Below, in pieces: positions 28,800-37,356 of a stretch of DNA of 64,000 nt (positions are counted from its first letter, which is position 1; each line of letters begins with the position of its first letter). Made by a program: the position numbers and the translations under genes. The notes below the pieces were generated by a model. That model was not told where the DNA came from. It ran no database searches and was given only the letters and a program-made list of their open reading frames with translations. The stretch covers positions 186,001 to 250,000 of the forward strand of contig NZ_VITY01000004.1 of assembly GCF_007993935.1 (NCBI RefSeq), read 5' to 3'. The stretch is from Bradyrhizobium macuxiense (GTDB taxonomy: Bacteria > Pseudomonadota > Alphaproteobacteria > Rhizobiales > Xanthobacteraceae).

Positions 28800-29543
28800 G
28801 GAGACGTTGCTTCGCCGCGCCGGCTCGATCAGCTCGCGCCGCGGACCCGACAGCCGCTTGTACATGTGGACCATGAAGGCCATGCCGAACAGCGGCGTCG
28901 CCAGGTTGACGATCGGGATCGACACGAAGGCTGCGATGAACAGGCCTGCGGTGAACACGGTTGCCGCATTCTCCTTGCGCATCGCCTTGGCATCATCAGG
29001 CGAGCGGAACCGCATCGCGGCGAGCTCGAAATATTCGCGGCCGAGCAGCCAGGCGGTCGCGATGAAGAAGATGATGAAGCCCGCGCCCGCGAACAGCACG
29101 AACGGCAGCGCGACCAGATAGACCAGCACCGTCAGCAGTGCCGTCTTGACGCCCTCGATCGTCGCCAGCGTGACCGGCAACGCCACGCCGGGATGGTCGG
29201 CCGGATAGTGCTCGCGCTCGACATGGTCGGCGACGTCGTCGACGAACAGGCTCGCCACCAGCGAGGTGATCGCGGGCATCAGGAAGATGCCGCCGAGCAC
29301 GACGCCAAGGCCCGCCGAGATCGAGATGATCCAGGACAGCACGTGCAGCGTGGAATGGAAGTTGGGGCCGAGCATGCCTTCGGCCCAGACCTCGCCCGTG
29401 TCGGCAAACCAGCTCAGCAGCCGCTGCAATCCGATCGCGAGCACGGTGATCAAGACCAGCGCAAGCGCGATCGAGCGCCACAGGATCGTGCGCATCGGCG
29501 GCGACAGGATTTGCGAAAGCGCCTTGATGGCGGCATCGAACAT
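28791..29543 (-). CDS. EI24/CysZ-like membrane protein
   Basis: 250 residues from ATG 29543 (MFDAAIKALSQILSP). Multiple hydrophobic segments (ILWRSIALALVLITVLAIGL, HVLSWIISISAGLGVVLGG, TALLTVLVYLVALPFVLFAG, ENAATVFTAGLFIAAFVSIP) fit the EI24 domain shared with the sulfate transporter CysZ. No sulfur genes are adjacent, so CysZ activity should not be assumed. The 3' end overlaps the convergent MFS gene by 9 bases. Open frame extending upstream to 29684 was rejected. Confidence 0.85.
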   Translation of the reverse strand: MFDAAIKALSQILSPPMRTILWRSIALALVLITVLAIGLQRLLSWFADTGEVWAEGMLGPNFHSTLHVLSWIISISAGLGVVLGGIFLMPAITSLVASLFVDDVADHVEREHYPADHPGVALPVTLATIEGVKTALLTVLVYLVALPFVLFAGAGFIIFFIATAWLLGREYFELAAMRFRSPDDAKAMRKENAATVFTAGLFIAAFVSIPIVNLATPLFGMAFMVHMYKRLSGPRRELIEPARRSNVSSI

Positions 29544-29637
29544 GACCGGGTTACCTCTGCAAATTGACGTGCGAGAGGTAGCCACCCAATACGGCTTCGG
29601 CAAGTGCTGCCTGTGCCGCGGTAACAGCGTTTTCGAG

Positions 29638-31050
29638 CTAGGCGTCGAGCGGCCTGCCGCGGACGTTGGGTCCCCAGACACCAATGGTCACGATCACGAT
29701 CATCATCGCCGCGGTGATCAGGCCGAACACGCCGCCGACCCCGGCCTCCTTCAACATGAACGCCACGATGAAGCCCGAGAACGTCGCGCTGAGCCGGCTC
29801 ATCGAATAGACGAGCCCCGCCGCGCGCGCCCGGATCGCGGTCGGGAACACCTCGGTCTGGTAGGCGTGATAGGCGTAGGACAGCGTCATGTTGGCGCCGG
29901 TCACCAGCACGCCGCTGGCGATCAAAAGCGCCGGCGCGGTCAGCTGCGCGAAGGCGAGGCCGAACACCGAGATCGCGGCGGCGGCCCCGCAAATGATCCA
30001 TTTGCGCTCGAAGCGGTCGGCGAAGGTTGCGGCCAAGAGCGGCGCGAGCGGATAGGCGAAGGCGATGATGAAGGAATATTGCAGGCTCTTGGTGACGTTG
30101 ATGCCCTTCTGGACCAGCAGCGCGGGAACCCAGTTGGAGAAGCCGTAGACGCCGAACGCCTGGCACAGGTTGAAGATCATGAACAGCACGACGAGCGAGG
30201 CGTAGGGCGGCCGGAACAGGTCGGCATAGCCGGTCTCGACCGGCGCACGTGCCGGCGCCACTGCAGCCGCGGGGGCAGGGCGCGGCAGGGCCGCGCCGGA
30301 TGCAGCCTCGAGCGTCCGCATGATTGTCTCGGCCTCCGCGGCGCGGCCATTGCGGGCCAGCCAGAGCGGGCTTTCCGGCACGTAGAGCCGCAGCACCCAG
30401 ATGATCATGCTGGCGGCGGCGCCGATCAGCACCACCCAGCGCCAGCCATCGATGCCGTAGGGCGTCGCCGGCACCAGCCACCACGACAGCGCGGCAACGA
30501 TCGGCACTGCCGACAGCATCACAGCCTGGTTGATCGCAAACGCCCGGCCGCGCATCCAGCTCGGCACCAGCTCGGTGATGTAGGCGTCGATGGTGATGAC
30601 TTCGATGCCGATCCCGATTCCGGCGATGAAGCGCCACAGCAACAGGCCGCCCGGCGTAGTCTGGCACGCCATGATGACGGACGCCGCGCTGTAGAACAGC
30701 AGCGAATAAGTGAAGACGGCCTTGCGCCCGTAACGATCTGCGAGAAAGCCGAGGCAAAAGGTGCCGATGAAGAGACCAGCGAACGTTGCCGCGACGAAGG
30801 CGCCGATGCCGGAGAAGCCGAAGAAGGCCTGCGTCGTCGTGGTCATCAGCCCGCTGCGGGCGAGGCCCGGGGCGATATAGCCGGTGAAGAACAGATCGTA
30901 GATTTCGAAGCAGCCGCCGAGCGAGAGCAGGATCACCAGCCGCCAGACATAGGCGGAGGTGGGCAGCGCCTCGAGCCGTCGCGAAATCTGGTCGGGTCCG
31001 CTGGTCGTGTTGGCGAGATCGGCAACCGAGCCGAGTTCGACGGCGCTCAT
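29638..31050 (-). CDS. MFS transporter, aromatic-acid/dicarboxylate symporter type
   Basis: 470 residues from ATG 31050; the ATG one codon earlier (31053) sits too close to GGAGGA. Twelve-helix MFS carrier with the family loop FLADRYGRKAVFTYS after helix 2, RFIAGIGIGIEVITIDAYI in helix 4, PSWMRGRAFAINQAVM, and a mid-protein cytoplasmic loop of about 50 residues rich in Ala/Pro (GAALPRPAPAAAVAPARAPV). These are features of sugar/acid symporters such as the AAHS and NiaP groups, so uptake is more likely than export. It is downstream of lysR, same strand, near CoA-transferase and HMG-CoA-lyase genes, which suggests a carboxylic acid substrate. Confidence 0.88.
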   Translation of the reverse strand: MSAVELGSVADLANTTSGPDQISRRLEALPTSAYVWRLVILLSLGGCFEIYDLFFTGYIAPGLARSGLMTTTTQAFFGFSGIGAFVAATFAGLFIGTFCLGFLADRYGRKAVFTYSLLFYSAASVIMACQTTPGGLLLWRFIAGIGIGIEVITIDAYITELVPSWMRGRAFAINQAVMLSAVPIVAALSWWLVPATPYGIDGWRWVVLIGAAASMIIWVLRLYVPESPLWLARNGRAAEAETIMRTLEAASGAALPRPAPAAAVAPARAPVETGYADLFRPPYASLVVLFMIFNLCQAFGVYGFSNWVPALLVQKGINVTKSLQYSFIIAFAYPLAPLLAATFADRFERKWIICGAAAAISVFGLAFAQLTAPALLIASGVLVTGANMTLSYAYHAYQTEVFPTAIRARAAGLVYSMSRLSATFSGFIVAFMLKEAGVGGVFGLITAAMMIVIVTIGVWGPNVRGRPLDA

Positions 31051-31144
31051 CATGGTCCTCCCCGGATGGTGCAATGGCCGCCTTTCTTGCGAAGGCGTGC
31101 GGTTCGCGCATGTTTGGCAGCCGGGAGCCAGAAATCCAGACGAA

Positions 31145-31182
31145 CATATCGAAGGTATCGTTCGATATTTTCGATCGTACTT
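31145..31182. promoter_or_regulatory. Dyad-rich region upstream of the MFS symporter
   Basis: ATCGAA and TTCGAT form an inverted pair around 31149-31166, followed by a TTCGA/TCGA pair around 31161-31175. Such overlapping AT-rich dyads, 100 bases ahead of the MFS start, could be a regulator site (the adjacent LysR is the obvious candidate). Seen only as symmetry; no consensus was tested. Confidence 0.25.
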
Positions 31183-31190
31183 CCTGATAC

Positions 31191-31234
31191 GCGCTTTCTT
31201 CACGCGAACCGGTACCCACTTCGCTTGAAAGCGC
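31191..31234. repeat. 44-bp palindromic element, copy 1 (end of lysR)
   Basis: Arms GCGCTTTC and GAAAGCGC are perfect complements; the core read on the minus strand is AGCGAAGTGGGTACCGGTTC. It is 41/44 identical to the element at 32252-32295 in opposite orientation. Its edge lies 2 bases beyond the lysR stop codon. Two of the three differences are complementary changes on opposite arms. Confidence 0.85.
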
Positions 31235-31235
31235 T

Positions 31236-32159
31236 TTAGATCAGAAGCGTCGCCTCCCAGGCGCCGCGGCCGACCTGGTCTGCGATCAGGGCGCGGATCA
31301 GGCGGCACATTTCCTCCATGACGTAAGTCATCGGGCGGTTGCGCAGGCGGCAGAGATAGAGCGTGCGGGTCAGCTTGGGTTCGACGACTTCGCGCGCGAC
31401 CAGCAGCCGTGCTTTGAGCGGCTCGCTGACGAAGTGGGTCGTCGCGATCGTGCAGCCGAGGCCCGCGGTCAACGCCCCGATCATGCCGCTGGTCGAGTTG
31501 AGGTGCATGATCGCGTTGGCCTCGAGCCGCTTCAGCAGCACGGGGTCATCCAGCAACGCGCGCGCCGACAGTCCGTATCGCAACAGGATCAGCGGCAGCC
31601 GTGTCACCTCCTCGAAGGCGATCGGCGCCTTCTTGCCGATCAGCTTCTCGGTGCCGACGCAGAACATCTGCTCTTCCAGCACCGGCTCGGCGACCAGGTC
31701 CTTTTCCGACGGCGGGTTGTAGACCAGCGCGAGATCGACCTCGGAGCTCAGCAGATGCAACAGCGTCGCGCCGGAGAGACTCTCGGTCAGCGACAGCTTC
31801 AGGTTCGGATATTTCGTCAGCACGGTCCGCATCAGCGGCACGCCGATCGCCTTCATGCCGGAATTGGCCATGCCGATCGAGATATCGCCGGCGATCTCGC
31901 TGCCGCCTTCCTTGATCTCGCGCTCGGCCGCCGCCATCGCGCGCAGGATGATGCGGGCATGCTCGTAGAGCCGCTCGCCGGCCGCGGTCGGTTCCATGCC
32001 GCGCGGCTTGCGCTCGAACAGCGGCGTGGCGAATTCGGCTTCCAGATTGGCGATGTGGTGGCTCAGCGCGGACTGCGCGACATTGGCCTGATCCGCCGCC
32101 CGCGACAGGTTGCGCTGCTCGTAGACCGCGATGAAATAGCGAAGCTGGCGCGAATCCAT
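31236..32159 (-). CDS. LysR-family transcriptional regulator
   Basis: 307 residues. N-terminal winged helix: MDSRQLRYFIAVYEQRNLSR, AADQANVAQSALSHHIANLE, LFERKPRGMEPTAAGERLYE; C-terminal effector domain of periplasmic-binding type (ISIGMANSGMKAIGVPLMRT, DLALVYNPP). Divergent from the CoA-transferase gene with about 170 bp between, and upstream of the MFS symporter, so it probably controls both in response to the acid substrate or its CoA ester. Flanked by inverted copies of a 44-bp palindromic element. Confidence 0.94.
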   Translation of the reverse strand: MDSRQLRYFIAVYEQRNLSRAADQANVAQSALSHHIANLEAEFATPLFERKPRGMEPTAAGERLYEHARIILRAMAAAEREIKEGGSEIAGDISIGMANSGMKAIGVPLMRTVLTKYPNLKLSLTESLSGATLLHLLSSEVDLALVYNPPSEKDLVAEPVLEEQMFCVGTEKLIGKKAPIAFEEVTRLPLILLRYGLSARALLDDPVLLKRLEANAIMHLNSTSGMIGALTAGLGCTIATTHFVSEPLKARLLVAREVVEPKLTRTLYLCRLRNRPMTYVMEEMCRLIRALIADQVGRGAWEATLLI

Positions 32160-32331
32160 GGGGGCTCAGCGTTCTAGAACGGCGAATACACTATTCGACA
32201 GATTATATTTTTCAGATAGCGTGCGGAAGCCTAACCTGCGCCGATCACAAAGCGTTTTCGAGCGAAGTGGGTACCGGTTCGCGTGAAGAAAACGCGTCTG
32301 AATCAAGAGCGCAACGAGCACGGAGAAACCG
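32160..32331. promoter_or_regulatory. Divergent control region between lysR and CoA-transferase
   Basis: 172 bases. It holds a perfect 10-base palindrome GTTCTAGAAC (32171-32180) and the dyad GAATA-N3-TATTC (32184-32196), then AT-rich DNA (GATTATATTTTTC). Such symmetric sites in a LysR divergent gap are the usual regulator binding places. The second half of the gap is occupied by the palindromic element at 32252-32295. Confidence 0.45.
32252..32295. repeat. 44-bp palindromic element, copy 2 (ahead of CoA-transferase)
   Basis: Arms GCGTTTTC and GAAAACGC; core AGCGAAGTGGGTACCGGTTC identical to copy 1 read on the other strand. It ends 36 bases before the CoA-transferase ATG, so it will be in the 5' leader or the promoter of that gene. 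No coding content. Confidence 0.85.
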
Positions 32332-33501
32332 ATGACCGGGAGCGGACTGCCGCTGGAGGGCGTGAGGGTCGTCGAGATGACCCACATGGTGATGGGGCCG
32401 ACCTGCGGCATGATCCTGGCGCAACTCGGCGCCGAGGTGATCAAGGTCGAACCTCCGGCCGGCGACAAGACCCGCTCGCTCGGCGGCATGGGTGTCTCGT
32501 TCTTCCCGCTGTTCAATCGCGGCAAACGCAGCATCGTGCTCGATTTCGCCAAGCCCGAGGACCGCGACACGATGCACCTTCTGCTCGCCGGCGCCGACGT
32601 GTTCCTGGAGAATTTTCGCGACGGCCAGCTCGACAAGCAGGGTCTCGGGCCCGAGGAGCTGCGCGCGAAATATCCGCATCTGATCATCGCCGGCCACAAG
32701 GGCTTTCTCTCCGGCCCCTACGATCATCGCCCGGCGCTCGACGAGGTCGTCCAGATGATGTCGGGGCTCGCCGCGATGACCGGCACAAGCGAGAAGCCGC
32801 AGCGCGTCGGCTCGTCCGCCAACGACATCATGGGCGGCATGTTCGGCGTGATCTCGATCCTCGCCGCGCTCTACCAGAAGCGTGCCGGCAAGGCCGATGG
32901 TGCCGACATCCGCATCGGCCTGTTCGAGAACTGCCTGTTCCTGGTCGCCCAGCACATGGTCGAGTACGAGATGACCGGGCGCAAGCCGCGCTCGATGCCG
33001 GAGCGTGAGCACGCCTGGCCGATCTACGACATCTTCGATGCTGCCGGCGGTGACCGCATCTTCATCGGCGTCGTCACCGAAGGCCATTGGCAAAGCTTCT
33101 GCCGCGAGTTCGGTTTGCAGGAATTTGCCGACGATCCGACGCTGCGCTCTACCACGGACCGCATCATGGCCCGCGACCGGATCATTCCGCGCGTTGCCGA
33201 GGTGATCAAGGGCTGGAAGGTGGCCGACCTTTCGGCGAGGCTCGACGTGCTCAACATCTGCTTCTCGCCGATCAACCGGCCGGAGGATCTGCTGCAGGAC
33301 CCACATGTGCTGCGGCCGGGTGGCCTCGTTCACAACGTCAATGCCGACGGCAAGCCGTTCCGCGTTCCTGCGCTGCCGGTCGAGTGGAACGGCCACAATA
33401 TCGGCGAGGGCCTGAAGGTGCCGGTGCTTGGCGCCGATACCGACGCGGTCCGCGCCGAACTCGCACAACAGACAATTTCATCAACCGGAAACGCTGCGTG
33501 A
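32332..33501 (+). CDS. Family III CoA-transferase (CaiB/BaiF)
   Basis: 389 residues, normal length for the family. N-terminal LEGVRVVEMTHMVMGPTCGMILAQLGAEVIKVEPP and GDKTRSLGG, then the block LDFAKPEDRDTMHLLLAGADVFLENFRDGQLD with the catalytic Asp position in ENFRDG. GGAGA precedes the ATG. It transfers CoA between carboxylates. The HMG-CoA-lyase-like gene follows 7 bp later, so the pair should activate and then cleave one substrate. The human family member SUGCT moves CoA from succinyl-CoA to glutarate or HMG, a fitting precedent. Confidence 0.93.
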   Translation: MTGSGLPLEGVRVVEMTHMVMGPTCGMILAQLGAEVIKVEPPAGDKTRSLGGMGVSFFPLFNRGKRSIVLDFAKPEDRDTMHLLLAGADVFLENFRDGQLDKQGLGPEELRAKYPHLIIAGHKGFLSGPYDHRPALDEVVQMMSGLAAMTGTSEKPQRVGSSANDIMGGMFGVISILAALYQKRAGKADGADIRIGLFENCLFLVAQHMVEYEMTGRKPRSMPEREHAWPIYDIFDAAGGDRIFIGVVTEGHWQSFCREFGLQEFADDPTLRSTTDRIMARDRIIPRVAEVIKGWKVADLSARLDVLNICFSPINRPEDLLQDPHVLRPGGLVHNVNADGKPFRVPALPVEWNGHNIGEGLKVPVLGADTDAVRAELAQQTISSTGNAA

Positions 33502-33508
33502 GGCTGAC

Positions 33509-34456
33509 ATGACCCGCGTCCACGATATCTATCCCAACGACAGAGTGAGCCTGCGCGAGGTCGGTCTGCGCGACGGCCTGCAGCTGGTAAAGACATTCCC
33601 GTCCACCGCGGCGAAGCAGCGCTGGGTGCGCGATGAATATGCCGCCGGCGTCCGGCATTTCGAGGTCGGCTCGTTCCTGCCGGCCAAGACCTTTCCGCAA
33701 TTCGTCGATGTCCGCGATATCGTCGCGACCATCGCCGCGCTGCCGGGCGCGCATGGTGTCGCGCTGGCGCTGAACGAGCGCGGCGTCAACGAGGCGCTGG
33801 CCTCCGGTGTCGCCGAGATCGCCTCGGTGGTGTCGGCGACCGAGGAGCACAGCCAGGCCAATGCCAACCGCTCGCGCGAATCCGCGATCGAGAACATCAA
33901 GCGGCTCTGCGAGCTGCGCGACGCCAGCGCACACAAGCCGCTGGTCAATGCGGCGATCTCGATGGGGCTGGGCTGCTCGATCGTCGGTGCGGTCGATCCG
34001 AATGAGGTGCTGCGCCTCACCGAGAAGCTCTACGAGGTCGGCGTCGACATGGTCGCGATCGCCGATACCGTCGGCTATGCCGGACCGAAGCAGGTCGGCG
34101 GGCTGACGCGCGGCGCGGTGAAGATCGCAGGCTCCAAGCCGGTCTGCGTCCATCTGCACGACACGCGGGGTATGGGTATCGCCAATGCCTCGGCCGCGCT
34201 CGATGAAGGCGCCCGCGTGCTGGATGGTTCGCTCGGCGGCCTCGGCGGCTGCCCGTTCGCGCCGGGCGCCACCGGCAATGTCGTGTTCGAGGACCTCGTC
34301 TTTCTCTGCGAGAGCAAGGGATTTCCGACCGGCATCGATCTCGATCGCTTGGTCGAGGTGCGCGCGATCCTGAAAGCCGAAATGCCGAACGAGCAGCTCT
34401 ATGGCGGCCTCGCCCGCGCCGGCCTGCCGCGTGGCGCCAAGGCCAAGGCGGCGTAG
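33509..34456 (+). CDS. Hydroxymethylglutaryl-CoA lyase family protein
   Basis: 315 residues from ATG 33509. TIM-barrel of the HMGL-like family: VSLREVGLRDGLQLVK (catalytic Arg-Asp), VCVHLHDTRGMG (metal-binding His-x-His) and DGSLGGLGGCPFAPGATGN containing the active-site Cys signature of HMG-CoA lyases. Splits HMG-CoA, or a related tertiary hydroxyacyl-CoA, to acetyl-CoA and acetoacetate or a keto acid. Operon partner of the CoA-transferase. No leucine-degradation genes are adjacent, so a stand-alone acid-utilisation route is more likely. Confidence 0.92.
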   Translation: MTRVHDIYPNDRVSLREVGLRDGLQLVKTFPSTAAKQRWVRDEYAAGVRHFEVGSFLPAKTFPQFVDVRDIVATIAALPGAHGVALALNERGVNEALASGVAEIASVVSATEEHSQANANRSRESAIENIKRLCELRDASAHKPLVNAAISMGLGCSIVGAVDPNEVLRLTEKLYEVGVDMVAIADTVGYAGPKQVGGLTRGAVKIAGSKPVCVHLHDTRGMGIANASAALDEGARVLDGSLGGLGGCPFAPGATGNVVFEDLVFLCESKGFPTGIDLDRLVEVRAILKAEMPNEQLYGGLARAGLPRGAKAKAA

Positions 34457-34490
34457 CCTGACCTTCCGCCGCGCATCGGCAACGTTCTGA

Positions 34491-36089
34491 TCAGTCGCGG
34501 ATGCGGTGGCTCGAGCTGAAATCCTCGACATCAGGCTGCATTGGGGCTGTTTCGCGGTAGGGCGGCACGATCAGCATCACGACCCGCCGTGTTCGGCCGG
34601 GCCTGCCCAGCAGCGTCGCCTGGGCGTCAAACTCGGAGCGAAAGACGTCCGTCGCGCGCAACGTCGTGCGCGCCATCCAGCTCAGGCAATCCGGCTGGTC
34701 GGCGAAGCACAATGCGGCCCAGCCGCGATCGAGCGTGGTCTTGCGCGGCAGCCCCCAGGTGTACTGATAGGCAAACGGCCGGGCATAGAACGGATGATCC
34801 GGGCTGTAGAAGGCGGCAGCGAAGGCGAGCGCATCGTCGCCGCTAACGGCCGCGAGCGGCGTCCCGGCCGCATCGTGCCATCGTTCGGTGAGCTCGGTCG
34901 CGACTGCATGATAGAAGCCGCGGCCTTCTTCATAGCCGTGGGCGTGGCGATAGAGTGCGTGGACCGGAGCGCCGGCGGCAACCGCGAGAATCGCGATGCC
35001 CGCCACCATGACGGCCAGGTTGACCGCATAGAACCGCTCGATCGGGTAGCTCGTTCCGCACACGATCAGCACGATGAACAGGAAGAGGCCCTGTACCGCC
35101 CAGAGCGAGGGCAGGTCGGTGCCGATCGCGAGCGACACCATCACCGGAAACAGGATGGTGCCGATTGCGACCAGCCGGAGCAGACGGAGCCCCGGGTTCA
35201 TTGCGCGGAAATCCGCAGGCAGCCGCGCCAGCCGCCGGCCGGCAATGAACGCCCAGGTCACCGCCGCGACCGAGAGGGCAGCGATCAGGCCCATGATGAA
35301 GTAGGAGACTTCCCACAGCGCCGCGACATGATCGGCACCGGCATGCGCGAGCGCATAGTCGAACGTCGTAGCGCCCGTCGTGGCGAGCCAATGCAGATGC
35401 GGGCCGAGCACCAGCATGCCGGTCAGCGCCGAGATCCAGGGCGAGGCCGACTGCAGATAGCGGCGGCGACCGGGATGCAGCACGGCCGCGAAAACGAAGC
35501 TTGCGACCAGGAAGATCGAATAATATTTGCCGAGCATCGCGAGTGCACAGGCCACGCCTGCCGCGATCGCCCATCCGAGTTGCCGTGGCGCCTCGAACGC
35601 GCGCAGGAAGCAATAGGTCGCCAGCGGCCAGGATGCCAGCAGCACCGCGTTCGCGTTGAACCGCTGGGCGTGGAATTGATAGGCCGGCAGCAGCATCGCC
35701 AGCAGCAGGACGATCGCGCGCTTCTCGCCGCGGACGAAGCGGCGCGAGATCAAGTCGACCGCCCACAGCGCCACGGCTGCGTTGGCCATCGCCATCAGCT
35801 GCAGCGACCAATCGCTCAGCGGAAAGACCGCGGTCCATCCCCGGGTGATCCAGCCCATCAGTGGCGGATGCTTGGGGTATCCCCAGGCGAGGTGGCGGCC
35901 GAGCGTCCAGGTCTCGAGCACGTCGGGATGCAGGCCGGCACCGAGATAGGCGATGATGAGATACGCCGTCCAGATCGCGACGAAGAGGACGAGCAGCAAC
36001 GGGATCGACCACCCGGTCTCGATTCCCTCGAGCCAGCTGTTGAATGGACGGCGCCAGCGTGCCGGGTCCTTCTCCGACGCGGCGGCCAT
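34491..36089 (-). CDS. GT39/ArnT-like membrane glycosyltransferase
   Basis: 532 residues from ATG 36089; an upstream TTG at 36140 would add 17. About ten to twelve membrane segments and the PMT_2-type first-loop block LGRHLAWGYPKHPPLMGWITR, which matches the family's HLAWGY.DHPP pattern. The C-terminal soluble part (about 400-532) contains AGTPLAAVSGDDALAFAAAFY and DRGWAALCFADQPDC. Such proteins transfer sugars from polyprenyl-phosphate donors at the periplasmic face, for example onto lipid A or a lipid. Acceptor unknown. Convergent with HMG-CoA lyase. Confidence 0.88.
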   Translation of the reverse strand: MAAASEKDPARWRRPFNSWLEGIETGWSIPLLLVLFVAIWTAYLIIAYLGAGLHPDVLETWTLGRHLAWGYPKHPPLMGWITRGWTAVFPLSDWSLQLMAMANAAVALWAVDLISRRFVRGEKRAIVLLLAMLLPAYQFHAQRFNANAVLLASWPLATYCFLRAFEAPRQLGWAIAAGVACALAMLGKYYSIFLVASFVFAAVLHPGRRRYLQSASPWISALTGMLVLGPHLHWLATTGATTFDYALAHAGADHVAALWEVSYFIMGLIAALSVAAVTWAFIAGRRLARLPADFRAMNPGLRLLRLVAIGTILFPVMVSLAIGTDLPSLWAVQGLFLFIVLIVCGTSYPIERFYAVNLAVMVAGIAILAVAAGAPVHALYRHAHGYEEGRGFYHAVATELTERWHDAAGTPLAAVSGDDALAFAAAFYSPDHPFYARPFAYQYTWGLPRKTTLDRGWAALCFADQPDCLSWMARTTLRATDVFRSEFDAQATLLGRPGRTRRVVMLIVPPYRETAPMQPDVEDFSSSHRIRD

Positions 36090-36276
36090 CGCCGAGAAAT
36101 CGAACAACGAAAACACCGTAAAACTACCGGATGAAAGCAAGCTTGAATCGCGCGCACCCTAGTGATGCAGCAGCGAGAACTCAACGACGAAGCCGGACGA
36201 CGAGACCGATTCCAGATCATGGTTGATGCGGCCGTCCGCGGAGCGCGCGGTATCCGGCGTCTGGCATCGGCGGCCG

Positions 36277-37158
36277 TTATCCCGGCGTGGGCTCCGTGCT
36301 GATCACTTCCGCAGCCGGAAGCGTCGCCTCTTCGTCAATCGCTTCAGGAACAAGCGGCGGCGACTTACGCTCTGGAAACACACTGAATTCGCCGGCTACC
36401 TCCTGGAGCGGCTTCTGCTTGTCGGCCCAGTGCAGGGCCGTGTAGTCGAAACCGTGCACGATGGTGGGTTTGACGACTTCGAAATAGGGCGAGATGTCGA
36501 AGTCGCGCGGCATGTAGAGCGAGGAATCGCGGATATGCAGGATCTCGCGGCGCGCCTTGCGGCTGGCGGCGCGGGTGATCTTGGGCAGGATCGGATAGCG
36601 CACGGCGTCGAACGCCTGCGCGATCAGCGCCGAGCAGATGATCTTGGTCGGATCGCCGGAGCCGAATGCGATCATGCGGCGGCGCCAGCGCTGCGGGATC
36701 GGCAGCGGAAACAGATAGCGCGCGAGATCGACGATGTTCTTGGTGTCGTAGCCGAAGCCGATGCGGTTGATGGCATAGCGGCACACCGTGGTGCGGTCCT
36801 CGAACGACAGTCCGACCGGACGGCAGAGGCGGGTGTGATAGGACAGGTATTTCGACAGCGGCGCGGAGGTCACGCCTTCGCCGATGTTGGCCTCGATCAG
36901 CACATGCTGCTCGCCGTCGGGCTCGAACGCGCCGTCGATCGGTCCGACAAACAGCGCGGCATGCGACCAGGTCGATTGCGTGAGATACTTGATGATGCCG
37001 GAAATGCGGTTGTTGCCTTCGACCAGCAGCACATCGCCGGGCTGCATGATGCCCCGCAGATGGTCCGGGTCGCTCGGCGTGAACGGCTCGTAACCGGGGA
37101 CTTCCTTCGACAGGTACCCCGCGATCCATTTACCGACGGTATCGAGCATTACGCCCAT
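36277..37158 (-). CDS. YiiX-like permuted papain-fold (NlpC/P60-type) protein
   Basis: 293 residues. The N-terminal half has GDVLLVEGNNRISGIIKYLT and STWSHAALFVG (His66), and the putative nucleophile Cys175 lies later in KIICSALIAQAFD. This His-before-Cys order is the circularly permuted NlpC/P60 arrangement of the YiiX/YebB group, which may act as amidase or acyltransferase. No signal peptide. The C-terminal 40 residues are acidic and Pro-rich. Lies between two unrelated genes, 187 bp from the GT39 gene. Confidence 0.82.
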   Translation of the reverse strand: MGVMLDTVGKWIAGYLSKEVPGYEPFTPSDPDHLRGIMQPGDVLLVEGNNRISGIIKYLTQSTWSHAALFVGPIDGAFEPDGEQHVLIEANIGEGVTSAPLSKYLSYHTRLCRPVGLSFEDRTTVCRYAINRIGFGYDTKNIVDLARYLFPLPIPQRWRRRMIAFGSGDPTKIICSALIAQAFDAVRYPILPKITRAASRKARREILHIRDSSLYMPRDFDISPYFEVVKPTIVHGFDYTALHWADKQKPLQEVAGEFSVFPERKSPPLVPEAIDEEATLPAAEVISTEPTPG

Positions 37159-37356
37159 GGATTCCCCCCAGCGGTTCTACGACCGCTTGTGTTCACTTAA
37201 TCATGGTCGCAAGCCGTTGCAATTTAGTTCATGCCATCGGCGGATCAATCATGATTGATTTACCATGAGTGTTGCTGCGATCGGTGAGATGCGGCACAGT
37301 TCGCGAAGCGTTCCCATTCTCTGCAAGTCCCCGGAAACCATGCCAGAAACAATGTC

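Noticed and set aside
28791..29543. Naming the EI24 gene cysZ
   Set aside because: The fold fits, but no sulfate-assimilation genes are near and CysZ-specific residues cannot be judged.
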